Counted from the stretch's first letter, positions 1 to 9,625 are shown. The stretch: 35,525 bases of DNA from Marinimicrobium sp. (GCA_027322215.1 DAHVRW010000009.1:1-35525), one strand, 5' to 3'. Numbers and translations: made by a program. Notes: generated by a model from the sequence alone, not told the origin.

Positions 1-688
1 AAAACGTTTGACGCGTCATTGGCTGGGCTCGCTGGCTCGGGAACAGGACGTCTGCGGGCCGATGGTTCAACAGTATCGGCCGAGCTTCGCGCAGGTAGCG
101 CTCCAACCAATCACAGGCTTCCTGCCCCAAAGGCACCAGGCGCTCTTTACTGCCTTTGCCCATCACGCGGATGACGCCTTGGCGCAGATTAAGCTGGCCC
201 AATGTGAGCCCCACCAACTCCGACACCCGTAAACCGCAGGCGTAGAGCACTTCTAACATGGTTCGGTCTCGTAACCCCAGGGGCTCATCCAGGTTCGGGG
301 CCGCCAACAGTTGCTCGACATCCGCCTCAGTGACTGACTTCGGCAGAGCTCGCGGCAATTTCGGGTGATCCACCAAGGCCAAGGGGTCTTCTTTTAACAC
401 CCCTTCGCGCAGCTGAAACCGGTAAAAACCCCGCACACAAGACAAAAATCGAGCGCTGGAGCGACTGGAAAAGCCCTGCTCGTAGCGGTGCGCCAAATAG
501 CGCAGGAATTGTCCGTGGCTAACCGCGAGTAACCCACTACCCTGTGCACTCAGCCAGTGCGCATAGGCTTCTAAATCACGCCGGTAAGAGCTTAAGGTAT
601 TTTCACTCAAACCTCGCTCCATCCACGCAGCGTCCAAATAACGCTCTAGGACTTGGGCTTCTTCGGCTGGCAGAGGGGTACGCGTCAT
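1..688 (-). CDS. xerD: Tyrosine recombinase XerD (3' end truncated by the window edge)
   Basis: Minus-strand translation from ATG at 688: MTRTPLPAEEAQVLERYLDAAWMERGLSENTLSSYRRDLEAYAHWL...LYACGLRVSELVGLTLGQLNLRQGVIRVMGKGSKERLVPLG...; typical XerD core-binding and catalytic domain motifs. Open to the window edge. Confidence 0.93.
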   Translation of the reverse strand, partial: MTRTPLPAEEAQVLERYLDAAWMERGLSENTLSSYRRDLEAYAHWLSAQGSGLLAVSHGQFLRYLAHRYEQGFSSRSSARFLSCVRGFYRFQLREGVLKEDPLALVDHPKLPRALPKSVTEADVEQLLAAPNLDEPLGLRDRTMLEVLYACGLRVSELVGLTLGQLNLRQGVIRVMGKGSKERLVPLGQEACDWLERYLREARPILLNHRPADVLFPSQRAQPMTRQTF

Positions 689-833
689 GACGCCCAGTAT
701 AACCTGCTGGCAAGCCAAAAGGGCCGATGATTAGCCTGTTGCAGCTGAGTTGTCGTTGTCTGTGCGCTCCTTCACGTTGCGCTTTTATACACCGTTCGCT
801 TTGACCGCGCTCGGTTTTCGCGCGCTGTGGGCA

Positions 834-869
834 TAAAAAAAGCCGGGGAGACTTGGCACCCCGGCTTTC
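834..869 (-). terminator. Rho-independent terminator downstream of rplS
   Basis: Minus strand AGCCGGGG-N10-CCCCGGCT followed by TTTTTTT. Confidence 0.85.
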
Positions 870-909
870 TCGTCGCGCAACATCCGAACCCAGGGTTCGA
901 ACGAGACGC

Positions 910-1260
910 TTAGCGCAGCTTTTCTTTAATCCGCGCCGCTTTACCGGTCAGCTCACGCAAGTGATACAGCTTGGCCTTGCGCACATCACCGCGACGCTTG
1001 ATTTCAATGCTGTCCACCTGAGGGCTATGGGTTTGGAACGTACGCTCCACGCCCACACCATGGGAAATTTTGCGAACAGTGAAAGCCGAGTGCAAACCGC
1101 GCTTGCGACGGGCAATCACCACACCTTCGTAAGCCTGCAGGCGCTCGCGGGTACCTTCCTTTACTCTTACCTGTACGACAACGGTGTCGCCCGGGGCCAG
1201 GTCAGGAACGTCTTTCTTCAGTTGCTCGTTTTCCAGCTCCTGAATAATTTTATTGGTCAT
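910..1260 (-). CDS. rplS: 50S ribosomal protein L19
   Basis: [80 protein letters not shown]; start at 1260 chosen because AGGAG lies 7 nt upstream. Confidence 0.97.
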   Translation of the reverse strand: MTNKIIQELENEQLKKDVPDLAPGDTVVVQVRVKEGTRERLQAYEGVVIARRKRGLHSAFTVRKISHGVGVERTFQTHSPQVDSIEIKRRGDVRKAKLYHLRELTGKAARIKEKLR

Positions 1261-2119
1261 GGTCATTCTCCTGAAAATTTGTAGCTTCACAGCTAGAGTG
1301 CGTCGTTGGACCGATCCGCGCCTTCGGGGAAGTCAGCGGCTTCTGGTCATGTTCAAGGTCCCGACGAAAGTCCGTCAGCAGCGCCTGCTGCTCCTTGGTT
1401 AAGTTTTTCACTTGCAGTAAATCTGGCCGTTTCAGCCAGGTTCGCCCTAACGCCTGTTTCAGGCGCCAGCGCCGAATTCGTTCATGGTCACCGGATAACA
1501 GCACTTCCGGAACCGGCCTGCCCTCGAATACCTCGGGGCGTGTGTAATGGGGGCAATCCAGTAAGCCCTCGGCGAATGAATCCTCTTGCGCCGAATCCGC
1601 GTGCCCCAAAGCACCGGGGATTAACCGGGTGAGCGCATCGATCAGTACCATGGCCGGCAATTCGCCGCCACTGAGTACGTAATCGCCGATGGACCACTCT
1701 TGGTCAATGACCGTCTCCAACAGGCGCTCATCGATCCCTTCGTAGCGCCCGGCTACCAGCACCATGCCGGGATAGTCACTCAGTTGACTCACGCCGCTTT
1801 GGGTTAACGGTCGCCCTTGGGGTGACAGGTAAATCACCGGCGCGTCGACCCCAGCCCAGGCCTTGGCAGCGACGATCGCGTCGCGCAAGGGCTCTACCTT
1901 CATTAGCATACCGGGGCCGCCACCATACGGTCGGTCGTCCACGGTACGGTGCTTGTCCTGGGTAAAATCCCTGGGATTCCAGCACTGCAGGGTTATCAGG
2001 CCCTGATCTACCGCTCGCCCCGTTATGCCGTAATCGGTCAGCGCGCGGAACATGTCAGGAAAAAGGCTCACCAGCGCCAATTTTCGCGCCCCGGTGTTGG
2101 CCTCCTGTGGCTGATCCAC
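1250..2119 (-). CDS. trmD: tRNA (guanine-N1)-methyltransferase TrmD
   Basis: [24 protein letters not shown]...[18 protein letters not shown]...[44 protein letters not shown]. Confidence 0.97.
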   Translation of the reverse strand: MDQPQEANTGARKLALVSLFPDMFRALTDYGITGRAVDQGLITLQCWNPRDFTQDKHRTVDDRPYGGGPGMLMKVEPLRDAIVAAKAWAGVDAPVIYLSPQGRPLTQSGVSQLSDYPGMVLVAGRYEGIDERLLETVIDQEWSIGDYVLSGGELPAMVLIDALTRLIPGALGHADSAQEDSFAEGLLDCPHYTRPEVFEGRPVPEVLLSGDHERIRRWRLKQALGRTWLKRPDLLQVKNLTKEQQALLTDFRRDLEHDQKPLTSPKARIGPTTHSSCEATNFQENDHDQ

Positions 2120-2150
2120 GTCGCCGCCTCCGTCGATGCCTGAGCTCCGC

Positions 2151-2690
2151 CTAGAAATCCGGATCCCAGTCTACTTCTATAATGCCCGACACCAAGTTTA
2201 CGCTGAGTACGTACTGCTCTGGTACGTAGGGAACCAGCCGCTCACGCTGATCTAAACTCTCAGCGTCTGGCGCAACAACCAACACGTCGTTAGCGCCGGT
2301 TTCCAGCAGGTTGGCGACCCGCCCAAGATCCCACGACTGCCCTTGGTGGCGGCTGATAACTCGCAAGCCCTGCAATTGGTGCCAATAGTAATCACCGCTA
2401 TCCAGAGCTGGCAGCTGCGCTCGCTCAATGGCGATAACTTGACCAGCATAACGACTGGCCAGATCCCGGTCGTCGACACCTTTTATGTGTACGACGTAAC
2501 CTTTGCCTTGGGGGCGAGAGGCGTCTATCTCTACCTGTTTGACCCCGTGAGGCGTTTTCAGCCACCAAGGCTGGTACGCAAACAGGTTGTCAGCAGGCTG
2601 GGTAAAAGACTGAACCTTGAGCCAGCCCTTGATCCCGTACGCCGCGCTAATGCGGCCTACATCAATCAACCCCGATTCGCTGTCTGACAT
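2151..2690 (-). CDS. rimM: Ribosome maturation factor RimM
   Basis: [20 protein letters not shown]...[11 protein letters not shown]...[28 protein letters not shown]; position in the rpsP-rimM-trmD-rplS operon. Confidence 0.95.
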   Translation of the reverse strand: MSDSESGLIDVGRISAAYGIKGWLKVQSFTQPADNLFAYQPWWLKTPHGVKQVEIDASRPQGKGYVVHIKGVDDRDLASRYAGQVIAIERAQLPALDSGDYYWHQLQGLRVISRHQGQSWDLGRVANLLETGANDVLVVAPDAESLDQRERLVPYVPEQYVLSVNLVSGIIEVDWDPDF

Positions 2691-2705
2691 TTTCTGTCGA
2701 CGACC

Positions 2706-2975
2706 TTAAGCCGCTTTTTCGTCGGCCTTTTGCGCTTCGCGGCTTTCTTTCACCAGCCCAGCCACACGCTCGCTGAGCTGCGCTCCCTGGCTAATCCAGT
2801 AGTCGACGCGCTCCAAATCCACACGCAGACGCTCTTCCTGGCCGCGCGCAATGGGGTTGAAAAAGCCCACGCGCTCGATGAAACGGCCATTACGGGCACT
2901 GCGGCTGTCGGTGACGGACAGGTGGAAAAAAGGACGCTTCTTGGAGCCGCCACGAGCCAAACGAATAATTACCAT
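2706..2975 (-). CDS. rpsP: 30S ribosomal protein S16
   Basis: [41 protein letters not shown]. Confidence 0.97.
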   Translation of the reverse strand: MVIIRLARGGSKKRPFFHLSVTDSRSARNGRFIERVGFFNPIARGQEERLRVDLERVDYWISQGAQLSERVAGLVKESREAQKADEKAA

Positions 2976-3134
2976 TGAGGACTTTCCTGTATTTTCTCAG
3001 TTTGGCACCAGCACAACGGGCTGGTACCCCATAAAACGGTCAAAGCCACACCCACATAGCGGGCGCAGAAGGCGCGGTATTTTAAGGGAACGCGCGGGCT
3101 TTGTATAGCCTTTTGGGGCGCAATCGACCGTGAA

Positions 3135-5036
3135 TCAAACCATATCCGAAAAGCGATTGGGTAATTCCAGGGATATTTCCTGGCCAAACCCCGGCACCTT
3201 GATGCCCTTTTCGTTCACCGCCAACTCTTTATCGTCGATCAACCCTTCACCGAACTGGTAAACCGTCCGGAAGCGTCCCGTCAGCGCCTCGGCATCATAG
3301 GCAGCGGCGCGCTCGCGCACCGCCTCGCGCCGTTGCGCGTAGGAATCGAACTGCTCCTGACCGTGGCGCTTGACCAGCATCCGCTCCACTACCCTGGGTG
3401 CCAGTACGCTGGCGGTGGCATTGTTACCCCCGAAGCCTTTGGAATTCAAAAACGCGACTTCGATAGGATCGTCTCGACGGTCCAAATCCGCCAGCGGAAT
3501 GTCCAGTCGCTCCGCTACAACATCGTCCGCCACACGATCGATGGTTTTTATACCGGGAACCCAGCCGTAGCGGAACATCCCCAGGGTACATATGAGCTGC
3601 TCGCCACTGGCCGGAGCCAATGAATGACCAACATATGCCTTTATTGCCGCCACCGGCCAATTCTCAATTCCGAATACACGCGCCACCCGATCAAAAATTT
3701 CGGACTCGCTAACCCGGTTCTGCGGCGTGCTGGAACCATGGGCCTGCACCATGGAGCGGCGCTGAATCGTCTCATCGCCGACAATCGCGCGGGCCGATGC
3801 GACCGCTTTCGCCATGGTGATGTAGTTACCCGGCCCAGGTGCGGAGATGGATTTCTTGTAGCCATCGGCATTGATAAATACATCGTTGACCGCACCGTGA
3901 ATATCCGCCCCCAACTCCAGGGCCAGGGCGTCGTCCATCAACACCACATAAGTACTGGCCTCGGCGATGGTAAAACCGCAATTCTCACCAAATGGACGAC
4001 TGGAACGCCGCAGATCAGTGGTATCGCTGCCATCGAGCTTCTTCAGCCGATCTTCCTGGGCCAGCGCACCCATGGTGGCATAACCATCGATAATCTCGGA
4101 AGTGATGGGCGCCTCGGCGTTGCCCACGATGGCGACTCGGGCGCGGCCGCTGACAATATCTTCCACAGCGGCATTCAGATTGTACAAGAAGGAGGCACAC
4201 GCCCCCGCAATGGCGCCAGTACGGCCCACGCTGCCGATAATGTAAGCGTTGACGAAGTCCGCCGGCATGCTGTTCAGACCCAAAGGACACTGCTTGGTGG
4301 ACACCCGACCGCCCTTAAGGCGCGACTGCAACAGCCCGCCGAGCCCCGGCTCATCCATCTGGCTCATCACGTTGCTGGCGTAGACGCTGATTTGATCGGG
4401 TGGCACGGTCCGAGTGATCTCTGACCAGGGAATACCCATTGATTGCACCGCATCCGACGCCCCGATCACCGCCAGCTGCAAGGCACGTGGGTGAAAGCGG
4501 GCATTATATAAATCCGCCGGGTCGAATCCCGTGGGCAACTGACCGGCTGATTTAACCGCCATGGCACGGTAGCTATCCAGTTTCACGGCTACAGAACCGC
4601 TTACACTCACCTGTACTCGCCGGTTGGGCAACGGGGTTACGCTCCACTCTGTCGGCAGCGGCTCGGGCAGTTCCCGCTCATCCATTTCAAAGCACACCGG
4701 TTGGGCTGTGCCATCCAATACAGCCGACTTTTGCCAATGCACCGCATCCACGTCGAAAAAACCGGCCTCAATGCGCCGAATCAGCGTGCCATCAAGCACC
4801 TGTTGGCCGAAGCGGGCTTCTATTTCCGGCAGCTCCAGAGCCTGCCCGCCCTCATCTCGATAGGCGCCCTCGGTGTGCGTCACCAGGCCCATCATCACCG
4901 CCAGCCCAGCCAAAGTCTCCTGCCGCTCCTGGGGGCTCAGACTCTCTAACACCATGCGACGATAGGCGTGATGACCCGATGCGCGGCCCGCCGCATTAAA
5001 ACCGCCAAAGCCCACAATCACCGGTAATGCGGACAT
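3135..5036 (-). CDS. fabY: Beta-ketoacyl-ACP synthase, FabY-type (633 aa)
   Basis: MSALPVIVGFGGFNAAGRASGHHAYRRMVLESLSPQERQETLAGLAVMM...; GACASFLYNL active-site region, HGSSTPQNRVSESEIFDRV, VGHSLAPASGEQL, NSKGFGGNNATASVL. Length and sequence match my recollection of Pseudomonas aeruginosa FabY (PA5174). Confidence 0.85.
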   Translation of the reverse strand: MSALPVIVGFGGFNAAGRASGHHAYRRMVLESLSPQERQETLAGLAVMMGLVTHTEGAYRDEGGQALELPEIEARFGQQVLDGTLIRRIEAGFFDVDAVHWQKSAVLDGTAQPVCFEMDERELPEPLPTEWSVTPLPNRRVQVSVSGSVAVKLDSYRAMAVKSAGQLPTGFDPADLYNARFHPRALQLAVIGASDAVQSMGIPWSEITRTVPPDQISVYASNVMSQMDEPGLGGLLQSRLKGGRVSTKQCPLGLNSMPADFVNAYIIGSVGRTGAIAGACASFLYNLNAAVEDIVSGRARVAIVGNAEAPITSEIIDGYATMGALAQEDRLKKLDGSDTTDLRRSSRPFGENCGFTIAEASTYVVLMDDALALELGADIHGAVNDVFINADGYKKSISAPGPGNYITMAKAVASARAIVGDETIQRRSMVQAHGSSTPQNRVSESEIFDRVARVFGIENWPVAAIKAYVGHSLAPASGEQLICTLGMFRYGWVPGIKTIDRVADDVVAERLDIPLADLDRRDDPIEVAFLNSKGFGGNNATASVLAPRVVERMLVKRHGQEQFDSYAQRREAVRERAAAYDAEALTGRFRTVYQFGEGLIDDKELAVNEKGIKVPGFGQEISLELPNRFSDMV

Positions 5037-5221
5037 AGAAAAAACTCCAGAAATTCAATATTCAATGAACAACGCGCAGCGCTGTGGGAATCAAGAACCC
5101 GCGCAACATTTAAATCGGCGTAAAGTTTATGGCCAAGCCCTAAGCTTGTCATGGTCATTCTAGCCATAAACTGTGGTATTTTAGCCGTTTTTCCCCTCAC
5201 GTGTGTTTAAAGGAAAGGATT

Positions 5222-6241
5222 GTGAATCAGCCCCTGCCCAACCGGGTCCGGATTAGCTTTTTGCTGAGCGAGAATATGCTGGCAACCAGTGCCACCCTAC
5301 CCATGGAAATGCTATTAACGGCCGAGAGTGCCGGTGGCGTCGCGCGCCGCAGAGGCAGCGCTAAAACCCTAATTGAGCTGCGCACGACGGGCGTAGCTGG
5401 GGCTGCGGTCAACACCCGTGCGGGAATGAAGTGGACACCGGAACTGACGCTTGAAGAGGCGGAACAAAGCGACATCATCTACGTACCCGGCCTGTGGCGC
5501 AACCCCCGGCCCGTAGTACGTCGCCACCCCGAGGTATTACAGTGGTTACGCCGCCAACACGAAAACGGTGCACTAATCAGTGCCGTTGGCACCGGTGTGT
5601 GCTATCTGGCTGAGGCCGGCCTGCTGGACGGCAAAGCCGCCACTACCCATTGGCATTACTTTGATCAGTTCCATAAGGATTATCCGTCGGTGCAGCTCAA
5701 GCGCCAGTACTTCATTACCCAGGCAGGCACTCTTTATTGCGCCGCCAGCGTAAACTCCCTGGCGGATTTAACCGTGCACTTTATCCAGCGTCTCTACGAC
5801 AAGACCATAGCCAGCCATGTGGAGCGGCATTTCTCCCATGAGATTCGTCGTTCATATGAAAGTTCGGGCTACTTTGAGCAGGCTCGCAGCCGTCATCCCG
5901 ATGAGGACATTGTGCAGATCCAAATCTGGTTACAAGACAATTACTCAAGAAGTATTGTGCTCAGTGAGGTCGCTGGGCGTTTCGGGATGAGTGTGCGCAC
6001 GTTGAACCGGCGCTTCCGGGCCGCCACCGGCCAAACACCCTTGCAGTATTTGCAGGAAACCCGCATCAATCATGCCCGCGGCTTGCTAAAAACCAGCAAT
6101 CTTTCCATCAGTGAGATTGCGGATAAGGTCGGCTATCAGGACGTGGGCCATTTCAACGCTTTATTCAAAAAACAGTTAACCACCACACCGGCCCAATACC
6201 GGGCAACGGTGCGCGCCAAACTGTTCAGCGCCGATTATTGA
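5222..6241 (+). CDS. GlxA-like transcriptional regulator: N-terminal DJ-1/PfpI-like domain plus C-terminal AraC HTH
   Basis: RISFLLSENMLATSATLPMEMLLTAE...YVPGLWRNPRPVV...AVGTGVCYLAEAGLLDGKAATTHWHYFDQF...; AraC domain VAGRFGMSVRTLNRRFRAATGQTPLQYLQETRINHARGLLKTSNLSISEIADKVGYQDVGHFNALFKKQLTTTPAQYR. GTG start at 5222 preferred (AAGGA upstream) over GTG 5201. Confidence 0.9.
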   Translation: MNQPLPNRVRISFLLSENMLATSATLPMEMLLTAESAGGVARRRGSAKTLIELRTTGVAGAAVNTRAGMKWTPELTLEEAEQSDIIYVPGLWRNPRPVVRRHPEVLQWLRRQHENGALISAVGTGVCYLAEAGLLDGKAATTHWHYFDQFHKDYPSVQLKRQYFITQAGTLYCAASVNSLADLTVHFIQRLYDKTIASHVERHFSHEIRRSYESSGYFEQARSRHPDEDIVQIQIWLQDNYSRSIVLSEVAGRFGMSVRTLNRRFRAATGQTPLQYLQETRINHARGLLKTSNLSISEIADKVGYQDVGHFNALFKKQLTTTPAQYRATVRAKLFSADY

Positions 6242-6247
6242 CCGGAT

Positions 6248-6333
6248 AAAAAAAAGCGCTGGCCGGGGTTAAGTGGCCAACGCCAAAAGGAGAAAGAAAA
6301 GAACAAATTCAATGGGCCCGCCTGAGCGGGCCC
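6248..6333. terminator. Convergent terminator region (two hairpins) between the AraC-type gene and hsp20
   Basis: A8 tract 6248-6255 then GCGCTGGCC...GGCCAACGC (6256-6283; acts on the minus strand with a U tract); second hairpin GGGCCCGC-CTGA-GCGGGCCC at 6314-6333. Confidence 0.7.
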
Positions 6334-6340
6334 TTCAGGA

Positions 6341-6838
6341 TTATGCCACTGCCGTGTCTTTATCGGCGCGGGGCACTTGTTTAATATCGGCGGCCGCTCC
6401 GGCATCGCCCTGCTCCAAAGCTCCCTGAATCTCGATGGTCCGAGGCTTCATGGCTTCAGGTATTTCGCGCACCAAGTCCACGTGCAAGAGGCCATTTTCA
6501 AAAACGGCGCCCTTAACCTGGACGTAATCAGCCAATTGGAAACGACGCTCAAAGTTGCGCGCGGCGATTCCCTGGTACAGGTAGTTGCGCTTTTCGTCTT
6601 CCGCTTGCTTTTCAGCGGACACGGTTAGAGTGTTCTGGTTTACCTCGATACTCAGCTCTGAGCGGTCAAAGCCCGCAACGGCCATAGTAATCCGGTACTG
6701 GTCCTCCCCGGTTGACTCGATATTGTACGGGGGATAGCTGGGCTGCTGATCCGCGCGGCTCAGGCTGTCGAGTATGCTGGCCATACGGTCAAAACCGATG
6801 GCGGAACGATAAAGTGGTGTCAGATCAAATGTACGCAT
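6341..6838 (-). CDS. Small heat-shock protein, Hsp20/IbpA family
   Basis: MRTFDLTPLYRSAIGFDRMASILDSL...YPPYNIESTGEDQYRITMAVAGFDRSELSIEVNQNTLTVSAEKQ...YLYQGIAARNFERRFQLADYVQVKGAVFENGLLHVDLVREIPEAMKPRTIEI. Confidence 0.96.
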   Translation of the reverse strand: MRTFDLTPLYRSAIGFDRMASILDSLSRADQQPSYPPYNIESTGEDQYRITMAVAGFDRSELSIEVNQNTLTVSAEKQAEDEKRNYLYQGIAARNFERRFQLADYVQVKGAVFENGLLHVDLVREIPEAMKPRTIEIQGALEQGDAGAAADIKQVPRADKDTAVA

Positions 6839-6842
6839 GGTT

Positions 6843-6866
6843 TATATCCTCATGTTGAGCAATATA
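6843..6866 (-). promoter_or_regulatory. ROSE-like RNA thermometer hairpin sequestering the hsp20 Shine-Dalgarno
   Basis: mRNA 5'-UAUAUUGCUC-AACAU-GAGGAUAUA-3': nine pairs with one bulged G in the UUGCU anti-SD motif; AGGA lies 8 nt upstream of the hsp20 AUG. Confidence 0.75.
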
Positions 6867-6979
6867 GTGGCGACCCATCATTACGATCAGGTCATGTTGG
6901 TATTTGCCACAATACGAGGCGTCAGCATTGACTCCCCATCTTGTAGCCCGCACCCCTCCTAAGAGCGGGTACACTACTT

Positions 6980-7007
6980 ATATGGAGATAAAAAAAATAA
7001 TTTCAAG
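6980..7007 (-). promoter_or_regulatory. Sigma32 (RpoH)-type promoter for hsp20
   Basis: Minus strand CTTGAAA (7007-7001), 13-nt spacer, CTCCATAT (6987-6980); close to the consensus CTTGAAA-N(11-16)-CCCCATNT. Confidence 0.7.
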
Positions 7008-7034
7008 CCCTGCTGCGCTATAAAACCCCAAATA

Positions 7035-7961
7035 TCAAGGTGTCGTTAAAATCTGTTCCAGCGCAGGACGCAGCTGCGAAAATTGGAAGGCATACCCTTG
7101 TTCAAGCGCAACACTTGGGAGCACCCGCTGCCCTGCCAACAACAACTCATCCGCCAGTTCACCCATGACGGCACGCAACATAAAGCCAGGCACAGGCGCT
7201 AGTGCGGGGCGATCCAATACACTCGCCAGGGTCTTGGCAAAAACGCGATTGGTTACTGGAATGGGCGCGGTTCCATTGACCGCACCGCGCACCGCAGGGT
7301 TGCTCAAACACAATAGAATAATGCCCAGCAAATCATCGCGATGAATCCACGACATCCATTGTTTTCCGCGCCCCATTCGGCCACCTAAGCCCAATTTAAA
7401 CAACGGCAACATCGCTTTCAAAGCGCCCCCGTTTGGACCCAGAACGATACCGGTGCGCAGTCGGCAAACTCGTGTGCCATAATCCGAAAATCGCTCCGAT
7501 GCGGCCTCCCACGCCCGACAAAGTTGCGAGGCAAACCCATCATCGCTCTTATCGTCCTCTTCGGTAATCGGCTCATCGCCCTGCTTACCATAGACACCGA
7601 TGGCGCTGCCATTAATCAGTACCTCGGGGAAATCCCCCAGACGCTGGAAGTAATCAAACAGCGCTTCGGTGGTACCGATCCGGCTGCGCCGCATCTCCGC
7701 CTTAAGGTCTGTATTCCAGCGACGGGTGGCCAGGGGCTCACCGGCCAAATTGATTACTCCACCACAGATGGTGCCCTCCAATTCATTCAGGTCTGTCACC
7801 AACTGGACGTTGTCGCCCAAGCGCTCACGGGCTCGGTGGATGTCCCGGGTCAACGCCGTTACCGGGTGACCCAATTCGTCCAGCCGGGCGCACAGAGGCG
7901 TGCCAATAAAACCTGTGGCACCGGTTACCAATATGCGCGGATTGTCAGCAAGTGCGGCCAT
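7035..7961 (-). CDS. TIGR01777-type SDR epimerase (YfcH-like)
   Basis: ILVTGATGFIGTPLCARLDELGHPVTALTRD...GVINLAGEPLATRRW...GSAIGVYG...RLRTGIVLGPNGGALKAMLPLFKLGLGG; ATG 7961 preceded by GGAGGAG. Confidence 0.92.
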   Translation of the reverse strand: MAALADNPRILVTGATGFIGTPLCARLDELGHPVTALTRDIHRARERLGDNVQLVTDLNELEGTICGGVINLAGEPLATRRWNTDLKAEMRRSRIGTTEALFDYFQRLGDFPEVLINGSAIGVYGKQGDEPITEEDDKSDDGFASQLCRAWEAASERFSDYGTRVCRLRTGIVLGPNGGALKAMLPLFKLGLGGRMGRGKQWMSWIHRDDLLGIILLCLSNPAVRGAVNGTAPIPVTNRVFAKTLASVLDRPALAPVPGFMLRAVMGELADELLLAGQRVLPSVALEQGYAFQFSQLRPALEQILTTP

Positions 7962-8074
7962 GGTCTCCTCCGGGGTGCGATCGTCTGTAAGGCACCTGTC
8001 GTTGCCCACTGCTTGGCAGGGCAGCCGCCTTAACGCTACACTCACTATGCCATAAAAAAACCAAGAGAATACCT

Positions 8075-8506
8075 ATGACGGGCTACGAAAAAATTTTGGT
8101 CGCAGTGGATTTAACAGAGGATGCGAAAACGGTTTTGCGTCAGGCGCGGCGCTTGTGCGGACCGGATGATTCCAGCCAACTGCACCTGATTCATGTGTCA
8201 GAACATCCGGTGACTGGGCATGGCAACGTCACCAGCAAAAATCACCGGGTTGGGGAAATACATCTGCGCCAGGAAATATTCCCGCGCTTACAGGCGCTGG
8301 CGGATGATCTGGATGCCGAACAGCTGCACATCGCGTTCGGCGATGCCGCCGAGGAAGTGAATCGACTGGCGGACTCTCTGGGCGCCCACGTTATCGTGAC
8401 CGGCAGTCATGGGGAACGAGGCATTCGCCGCTTACTGGGGACCACCGCTAACAGCATTGCTCATCACGCCAACTGCGACGTACTGACAGTGCGGATTGCC
8501 CACTGA
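8075..8506 (+). CDS. Universal stress protein UspA family
   Basis: MTGYEKILVAVDLTEDAKTVLRQAR...HVIVTGSHGERGIRRLLGTTANSIAHHANCDVLTVRI. Confidence 0.93.
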   Translation: MTGYEKILVAVDLTEDAKTVLRQARRLCGPDDSSQLHLIHVSEHPVTGHGNVTSKNHRVGEIHLRQEIFPRLQALADDLDAEQLHIAFGDAAEEVNRLADSLGAHVIVTGSHGERGIRRLLGTTANSIAHHANCDVLTVRIAH

Positions 8507-8598
8507 CGCATTGTCTATCGAGAACTCAGCCAATAAAACGGGCCCATCGATCGCGCTATTGCTTTCAACGAAACGCCGTTCAGACAAATCACCGTCAA

Positions 8599-8636
8599 AC
8601 AAAAAAGCCCCGGTGCAATGCACCGGGGCTTTTCAT
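8599..8636. terminator. Strong, likely bidirectional terminator between uspA and the sapC-like gene
   Basis: AAAAAAGCCCCGGTGCAATGCACCGGGGCTTTT; near-perfect inverted repeat flanked by A and T tracts. Confidence 0.9.
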
Positions 8637-8664
8637 TTAAGCAGTCTGTCTTTCAGCGCCGTTG

Positions 8665-9420
8665 TTACACGCTCTTTTCACCGTGCTTTTCAGAATATCG
8701 GTTTACCAGAGTGTTCATGTTCTGCAGCGATTGCAAGTGGCTGAAAATCAGCTCCAGACCATCTCGTTTGAACAGACCCAGAATTTCCTCATCGCCGAGT
8801 TCCTTCAGGCGCTCACGATTCACCACGTAAAAGCCGGTCAGGTTGAAGCCTTCTTCATCACTGCCCTCTTTGGCTTTGATGCTCGCTTCCATTGGATCCA
8901 GGAGATTCAGCTCGGCCAACTTTTTGCAAAAGGCGGCGGTCAGGTCAGCGCGGTGCTGGTACTCTTTCAAAAACTCCATGGCGCTTTTCAGCGTCTCCGT
9001 CTGCTCACCCTCATCGGTAAACAGGCGCTGTCCCTTGCTGCCGTCTTTGCTCCAGCCTTCGAAGTCGGCATCGATGCACAAGGTGAAGTTCTCTTCTTCA
9101 TTCGGACCGGCGAAAACAAACGGATAACGACGAATAAAACCAGGCGCGTACTTAAGTACCGAGCGTTTGTTGTCATCCAGCATCAGATTCTCGCCCCGCT
9201 TCAGTCCGGTGACTGCCAGGGGGATAAAGTCGCCGCTATTTGCGGCTTTGGAGAAGATCACGGGTAGCTCACGGGCCACCTGTACAATTTCGCTGGAAAC
9301 CAGCGGAATGGAGTTGATCTCGCTGACGAAGCTATGATCGTTGATCTCAACAGCCCAGGTACGATGTGTCTCGCTGGACAGCGGCACAATTTCATTGTAA
9401 ATCAGCAGTTGTTTTGACAC
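8665..9420 (-). CDS. SapC family protein
   Basis: MSKQLLIYNEIVPLSSETHRTWAVEI...SEIVQVARELPVIFSK...RRYPFVFAG...NFTLCIDADFEGW...GFYVVNRERLKELGDEEILGLFKRDGLELIFSHLQSLQNM. Confidence 0.85.
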   Translation of the reverse strand: MSKQLLIYNEIVPLSSETHRTWAVEINDHSFVSEINSIPLVSSEIVQVARELPVIFSKAANSGDFIPLAVTGLKRGENLMLDDNKRSVLKYAPGFIRRYPFVFAGPNEEENFTLCIDADFEGWSKDGSKGQRLFTDEGEQTETLKSAMEFLKEYQHRADLTAAFCKKLAELNLLDPMEASIKAKEGSDEEGFNLTGFYVVNRERLKELGDEEILGLFKRDGLELIFSHLQSLQNMNTLVNRYSEKHGEKSV

Positions 9421-9577
9421 GAGTTACCTCATTGTTATTAGGGGGCTACACTGGCTCTGGGCTCAGCAAAGTGCGGATATTAGCACCTTCTTCAGGTTTA
9501 TCGCCAGTCGACGAACCGGCGCTGCGACCCGAGCGGGACCGCTGTGTTAACGCCAAAGGTACAGCCCATAAACAAAT

Positions 9578-9599
9578 GAGGCGCCTGCAAGGGCGCCTC
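9578..9599 (-). terminator. Hairpin downstream of the tRNA-Pro gene, possible terminator
   Basis: GAGGCGCC-TGCAAG-GGCGCCTC; minus-strand 3' flank ATTTGTTT. Confidence 0.55.
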
Positions 9600-9625
9600 A
9601 AGTGAAAGTCATTCAGACTGTAATA

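Noticed and set aside
3624-4424. 266-aa plus-strand ORF
   Set aside because: Fully antisense to the well-supported fabY gene; the composition looks like a shadow frame with no recognisable family.
6930-6945. CCCCATCT on the plus strand near hsp20, resembling a sigma32 -10
   Set aside because: Wrong orientation for hsp20, no matching CTTGAAA upstream and no plus-strand gene nearby; the minus-strand site at 6980-7007 fits far better.
8662-9267. 201-aa plus-strand ORF
   Set aside because: Antisense shadow of the SapC-family gene.
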